From a virus, in the IMG/VR virus record IMGVR_UViG_3300048837_000495, positions 1-59,151 of that record: a DNA stretch of 59,151 bases. One strand, written 5' to 3'. Shown here piece after piece: positions 56,847 to 59,151 of the stretch. Positions within the stretch are counted from its first letter, which is position 1, and the number at the start of each line of letters is the position of its first letter. The notes beneath the pieces are model-generated. The model searched no databases and was not told where the DNA came from. It saw only the letters and a program-made list of their open reading frames with translations. The position numbers were made by a program, and so were the translations under genes.

Positions 56847-57369
56847 TGTATACATGTATAGTAACATGAAAACAGGGTTTTCCGGGTAGAGGCAGACTTT
56901 TTAGTGTTTGATGTGAGAGGGCTATACATGATGATACACGAGGGTAAATGTTCCAGTGTTAGGAAAATGTATAGAATCATGCACAGTAAAACGTAAAAAT
57001 AGCCTCTCTACTCCAAAAACCCTGTTTTCATGTTACTATACATATATACATTAAATTCTAATCTATTTATATTTATTAAGAAAACTTTTCTTTTCCTAGC
57101 CACCGCTGGAGTTTTCGCCCTCCACGGCAAATGTATAAGATTATACAAAAGTAGCCTATCCTGTATAAACTAAGGCACAACAAATTTAAATAATTTTCTA
57201 TACAATGATACATTTACAAAAATTTTCGGTCGGTTTTCGGCATTTCAGTTTACAAAAATTTCGCTCCTACCCCTCCTGCTGGCCCCCCGTTAGCAGCCCG
57301 ATTTTGCCAGTTTCGGCCACCACTCCGTGGTACTTTTCAACCCACCCGAGATGTATAAGTTTATGCACA
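56847..57369. promoter_or_regulatory. operator array and long inverted repeat (regulatory region/possible origin)
   Basis: AT-rich, gene-free. A 35-bp near-perfect inverted repeat has arms at 56847-56881 and 57016-57050 (one or two mismatches), 134 bp apart, each containing TGTATA(C/T)ATGTATAGTAACATG-type sequence. In and around it are copies of a 16-bp palindrome TGTATAAnnTTATACA: the perfect one at 57132-57147 and imperfect ones at 56922-56939, 56968-56985, 57198-57213 and 57352-57369. These look like operators for the double-HTH protein; repeats plus AT-richness also fit a replication origin. Confidence 0.7.
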
Positions 57370-57421
57370 TCGTTTTTTCCTAGCCAAGATTTGAGCGATT
57401 TCCTTCTCCCGCGCCTAACAA

Positions 57422-57446
57422 CCCGCCCCGAAAACACAAGGGCGGG
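57422..57446 (-). terminator. terminator after the pentapeptide gene
   Basis: Minus strand CCCGCCC, 11-nt loop, GGGCGGG followed by TTGTTAGG: a perfect 7-bp GC stem 14 bp past the pentapeptide-repeat stop. It isolates the early genes at the right end from the regulatory region. Confidence 0.65.
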
Positions 57447-57460
57447 CGTGTATAGATGTT

Positions 57461-57955
57461 TTACATTTTGCTGTTTATTTCATCTGTCGCGTGCTCAAAT
57501 TCTTGCAACCATGCTTTTTGCTTTTCAGTCAGCCCGCCAGGGAAAAACTTAGTGCCGGCCGCGAACGCATGATAAAAAAGCTGTCTCGCCTGCTTCTCGT
57601 CAATGCTCACGCCGAGTGATCCACACCACAGCGGCCAGCATGAAAAATCTATGTTGGCCCCCCGCAAGTCGGCACCCTGCAAGTCGGCACCCTGCAAGTC
57701 GGCACCCTGCAAGTTGGCTCCCTGCAAGTCGGCACCCTGCAAGTTGGCTCCCTGCAAGTCGGCACCCTGCAAGTTGGCTCCCTGCAAGTCGGCACCCTGC
57801 AAGTTGGCTCCCTGCAAGTCGGCACCCTGCAAGTCGGCACCCTGCAAGTCGGCCCCCCGCAAGTCGGCCCCCCGCAAGTCGGCCCTTTCTCCTTCTTCAT
57901 CGGCCGATTCCAGCCAGGTTTTATGCGCCGCTAATATTTCCTTTACGTTTTCCAT
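57461..57955 (-). CDS. pentapeptide-repeat protein
   Basis: 164 residues. Residues about 24-102 are 16 tandem A(D/N)L(Q/R)G pentapeptides, which fold as a right-handed quadrilateral beta-helix; ADLQG and ANLQG alternate in the middle. The N-terminal helix ([24 protein letters not shown]) and the C-terminal [28 protein letters not shown]... match phage members. Known relatives (Qnr, MfpA, McbG) mimic DNA and bind gyrase; whether this one does is not known. The DNA repeats are almost identical 15-mers, so the copy number is probably unstable. Confidence 0.85.
   Translation of the reverse strand: MENVKEILAAHKTWLESADEEGERADLRGADLRGADLQGADLQGADLQGANLQGADLQGANLQGADLQGANLQGADLQGANLQGADLQGADLQGADLRGANIDFSCWPLWCGSLGVSIDEKQARQLFYHAFAAGTKFFPGGLTEKQKAWLQEFEHATDEINSKM
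57655..57884. repeat. 15-bp tandem repeat coding for the pentapeptides
   Basis: About 15 near-identical units of GGCACCCTGCAAGTC or the alternating GGCTCCCTGCAAGTT, with CCCCGCAAGTC variants at the two ends. The alternating pair forms a 30-bp higher-order unit repeated four times. Synonymous positions are as conserved as the others, so the array was homogenised recently by slippage or recombination. Confidence 0.9.
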
Positions 57956-57967
57956 TTTTATTCTCCT

Positions 57968-58060
57968 TTATATATGTTCGATGTATCCGACTGCGCAGTA
58001 TAACACAAGCACAATCCACGGGGCGAGGGTGGGCCAGCTAATTAAGGTTCGCCAGTTCAT
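57968..58060 (-). CDS. 30-residue membrane microprotein
   Basis: ATG at 58060 lies 23 bp inside the end of the 58038-58310 gene in another frame. MNWRTLISWPTLAPWIVLVLY then CAVGYIEHI: one transmembrane helix (about residues 11-27) with Trp at the interface. It ends 12 bp before the pentapeptide start. GGCGGGTGA may serve as ribosome site. Too short for family recognition. Confidence 0.45.
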   Translation of the reverse strand: MNWRTLISWPTLAPWIVLVLYCAVGYIEHI

Positions 58061-58310
58061 ATTCACCCGCCTTGATTTTTTGCTCGATCTCTTTTTTACT
58101 GGAAACGCGCAAGAGGCGGTTGAGGTATTTGCTTGTGGTCCGGGAATAGTCCCAGTACGTTTCATCGAGTTGGGTTTTTCCGCCCCAAGGCTTGAAGGCA
58201 ATTATTGACCTGTAACTTTGGAAGTATATACCTTCTTCCGTGCATATCTCAAATTGGTTCGGCACATCGTTTCCGTTAGGGCTTTTCATATTGTATACTT
58301 TCGTTTTCAT
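58038..58310 (-). CDS. early hypothetical protein
   Basis: 90 residues (MKTKVYNMKSPNGNDVPNQFEICTEEGIYFQSYRSIIAFKPWGGKTQLDETYWDYSRTTSKYLNRLLRVSSKKEIEQKI). The V-P-N-Q-F-x-I-x-T-x-x-G-x-x-F-Q-S-Y-x-S-x-I-A segment belongs to a small protein family in phages and plasmids, often in early regions, with unknown role. AT content is higher than in the structural genes. Good ribosome site GGGAGC upstream. Confidence 0.65.
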   Translation of the reverse strand: MKTKVYNMKSPNGNDVPNQFEICTEEGIYFQSYRSIIAFKPWGGKTQLDETYWDYSRTTSKYLNRLLRVSSKKEIEQKIKAGEYELANLN

Positions 58311-58323
58311 CGTTTCCGCTCCC

Positions 58324-58500
58324 TCATTTAATTTTCGTTGATATAAACCGCCCGGTCAAACAATGGCGATGGACAAGTTTTTTGCTTTCGAGAAAAGCGA
58401 CCGCATATTGTTTCCCCGATCCAAGCACCAGGGCAATATCGGTTGCCCGCTCGATAGTATATACTCGGCCGTTGATTTTTGTAACGTGTTGGAGTGTCAT
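58324..58500 (-). CDS. early small protein
   Basis: 58 residues from the ATG at 58500, chosen for GAGGTGG 7 bp upstream. MTLQHVTKINGRVYTIERATDIALVLGSGKQYAVAFLESKKLVHRHCLTGRFISTKIK: basic, alternating beta, like a small nucleic-acid-binding barrel. No family recognised. Lies between two other early genes in one leftward unit. Confidence 0.5.
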   Translation of the reverse strand: MTLQHVTKINGRVYTIERATDIALVLGSGKQYAVAFLESKKLVHRHCLTGRFISTKIK

Positions 58501-58510
58501 TGTCGCCACC

Positions 58511-58885
58511 TCATTCAATACGTTTTAGCTGTTCTCGCCAGGTATTCACGGCAGGGTTATTACTATAATCGTTATCGCGGTAAATCTTGCTGTACTTGTT
58601 AAGTACTACGGTAAGGCTATCTTCTGTAGCAGTTTCGGTAAATGCGAATAATCCAGGATAAACTTCCATATATACGTAGTACAAGTGCTTATAGCTCGCC
58701 ATAGTACAATCGGTTTTTTGATATTTAACTTTGTTGCCTTTTGTGTCGAGATAGTAATTGCGCTCAACTATAGCAAAGGATACGTGATTCGCAGTTAAAA
58801 ATGTAAATGGTTTAGCTGGTACGGTATGAATCCATGGACCGGTTTTTATATTCATCCCTTGGATGTCGATATGCTTTCTTTTCAT
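58511..58885 (-). CDS. early hypothetical protein
   Basis: 124 residues, first gene after the right-end promoter. MKRKHIDIQGMNIKTGPWIHTVPAKPFTFLTANHVSFAIVERNYYLDTKGNK..., basic with many Tyr. Predicted alpha/beta. No family recognised. Being the first early gene of a phage that uses host polymerase, it is a candidate host-takeover protein. Ribosome site GAGGTAACG. Confidence 0.55.
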   Translation of the reverse strand: MKRKHIDIQGMNIKTGPWIHTVPAKPFTFLTANHVSFAIVERNYYLDTKGNKVKYQKTDCTMASYKHLYYVYMEVYPGLFAFTETATEDSLTVVLNKYSKIYRDNDYSNNPAVNTWREQLKRIE

Positions 58886-58935
58886 CGTCGTTACCTCATT
58901 CCAAATTGGTCTTGTGTTACATCCTTTATGCTTTA

Positions 58936-58964
58936 ACTATATAACGTCCGTATCATACCGTCAA
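58936..58964 (-). promoter_or_regulatory. early sigma70 promoter at the right end
   Basis: Minus strand TTGACG (58964-58959), 17-bp spacer, TATAGT (58941-58936), a near-consensus promoter facing the whole leftward gene block. GCTATACATTTTA immediately upstream resembles a half operator of the 57 kb array, so the same regulator may act here. Confidence 0.7.
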
Positions 58965-59016
58965 GGATAAAATGTATAGCGTGTAACATTTTTATATTTT
59001 GATTCGGGGCGGGGTA

Positions 59017-59151
59017 TCGGTTGCTCGGTTGCTCGGTTGCTCGGTTGCTCGGTTGCTCGGTTGCTCGGTTGCTCGGTTGCTCGGTTGCTCGGTTGCTCGG
59101 TTGCTCGGTTGCTCGGTTGCTCGGTTGCTCGGTTGCTCGGTTGCTCGGTTG
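59017..59151. repeat. 8-bp tandem repeat array, right end
   Basis: About 17 copies of GGTTGCTC running to the last base of the window, in the same phase and orientation as the array at 12-144. The array has no non-repeat border on its right side, so its true length is not known. Upstream (58965-59016) is a short G-rich stretch without a gene. Confidence 0.9.

Noticed and set aside
57655-57884. CRISPR-like array
   Set aside because: 15-bp units without spacers; it is the coding repeat of the pentapeptide protein.

Overview
The window is an almost complete double-stranded DNA tailed-phage genome (Caudoviricetes). The head genes are a terminase large subunit, a T7/N4-type portal, a scaffold and an N4-gp56-like capsid protein. 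They are followed by tail tube and nozzle proteins and by large alpha-helical proteins that look like ejected internal virion proteins, which suggests a podovirus-like particle. A lipobox protein and a GH24 endolysin point to a Gram-negative host. The host cannot be named from the sequence. I saw no integrase, so a lytic or plasmid-like life style is more likely than integration, but this is inference. The same 8-bp tandem repeat lies at both ends in the same orientation, as expected if a circular or terminally redundant genome was cut inside that array during assembly.

Plus strand, 1-37.7 kb (late, structural): small genes and the terminase small subunit (0.3-1.5 kb); a run of small virion-associated proteins and microproteins (1.6-5.6 kb); a lysis cassette with a small membrane protein, a phospholipase A2-like protein, a membrane/coiled-coil protein and the endolysin (5.6-7.1 kb); a metallophosphoesterase and a terminase large subunit interrupted by a LAGLIDADG intein (7.1-10.4 kb); portal, scaffold and capsid (10.4-14.7 kb); decoration or head-fibre, adaptor and tail nozzle genes (14.7-18.4 kb); many unassigned virion proteins (18.4-24.4 kb); internal virion proteins (24.4-28.6 kb); fibre-like proteins sharing a C-terminal domain (29.3-33.5 kb); and a 1327-residue protein with an HEGAH zincin motif (33.8-37.7 kb).

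Minus strand, 58.9-37.7 kb (early/middle, reading right to left): short early genes behind a strong sigma70-type promoter; a pentapeptide-repeat protein; about 700 bp of AT-rich DNA with repeated palindromic operators and a long inverted repeat; a double-HTH repressor-like gene; small accessory genes; a family A DNA polymerase; an RNA region of about 1 kb with two oversized tRNA-like elements and a roughly 500-nt structured, terminator-bounded segment; a nuclease group (RecB/Cas4-like, DEDD exonuclease, VRR-NUC); an SNF2-type helicase; an SSB-like protein; a primase-helicase; ThyX; a DUF6378-like protein; a C5 cytosine methyltransferase with a long second frame open inside it; and a MazG-like protein that meets the late operon tail to tail.

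Recognisable promoters follow a TTGAC(C/T/G)-N17-TA(n)nnT pattern, so host sigma70 polymerase probably reads the genome; no phage RNA polymerase was seen. The most interesting points are the structured RNA/tRNA-like locus, the dual-frame methyltransferase gene, the PLA2-like lysis-cassette protein, the terminase intein, the operator array and the in-frame amber codon at 1637.
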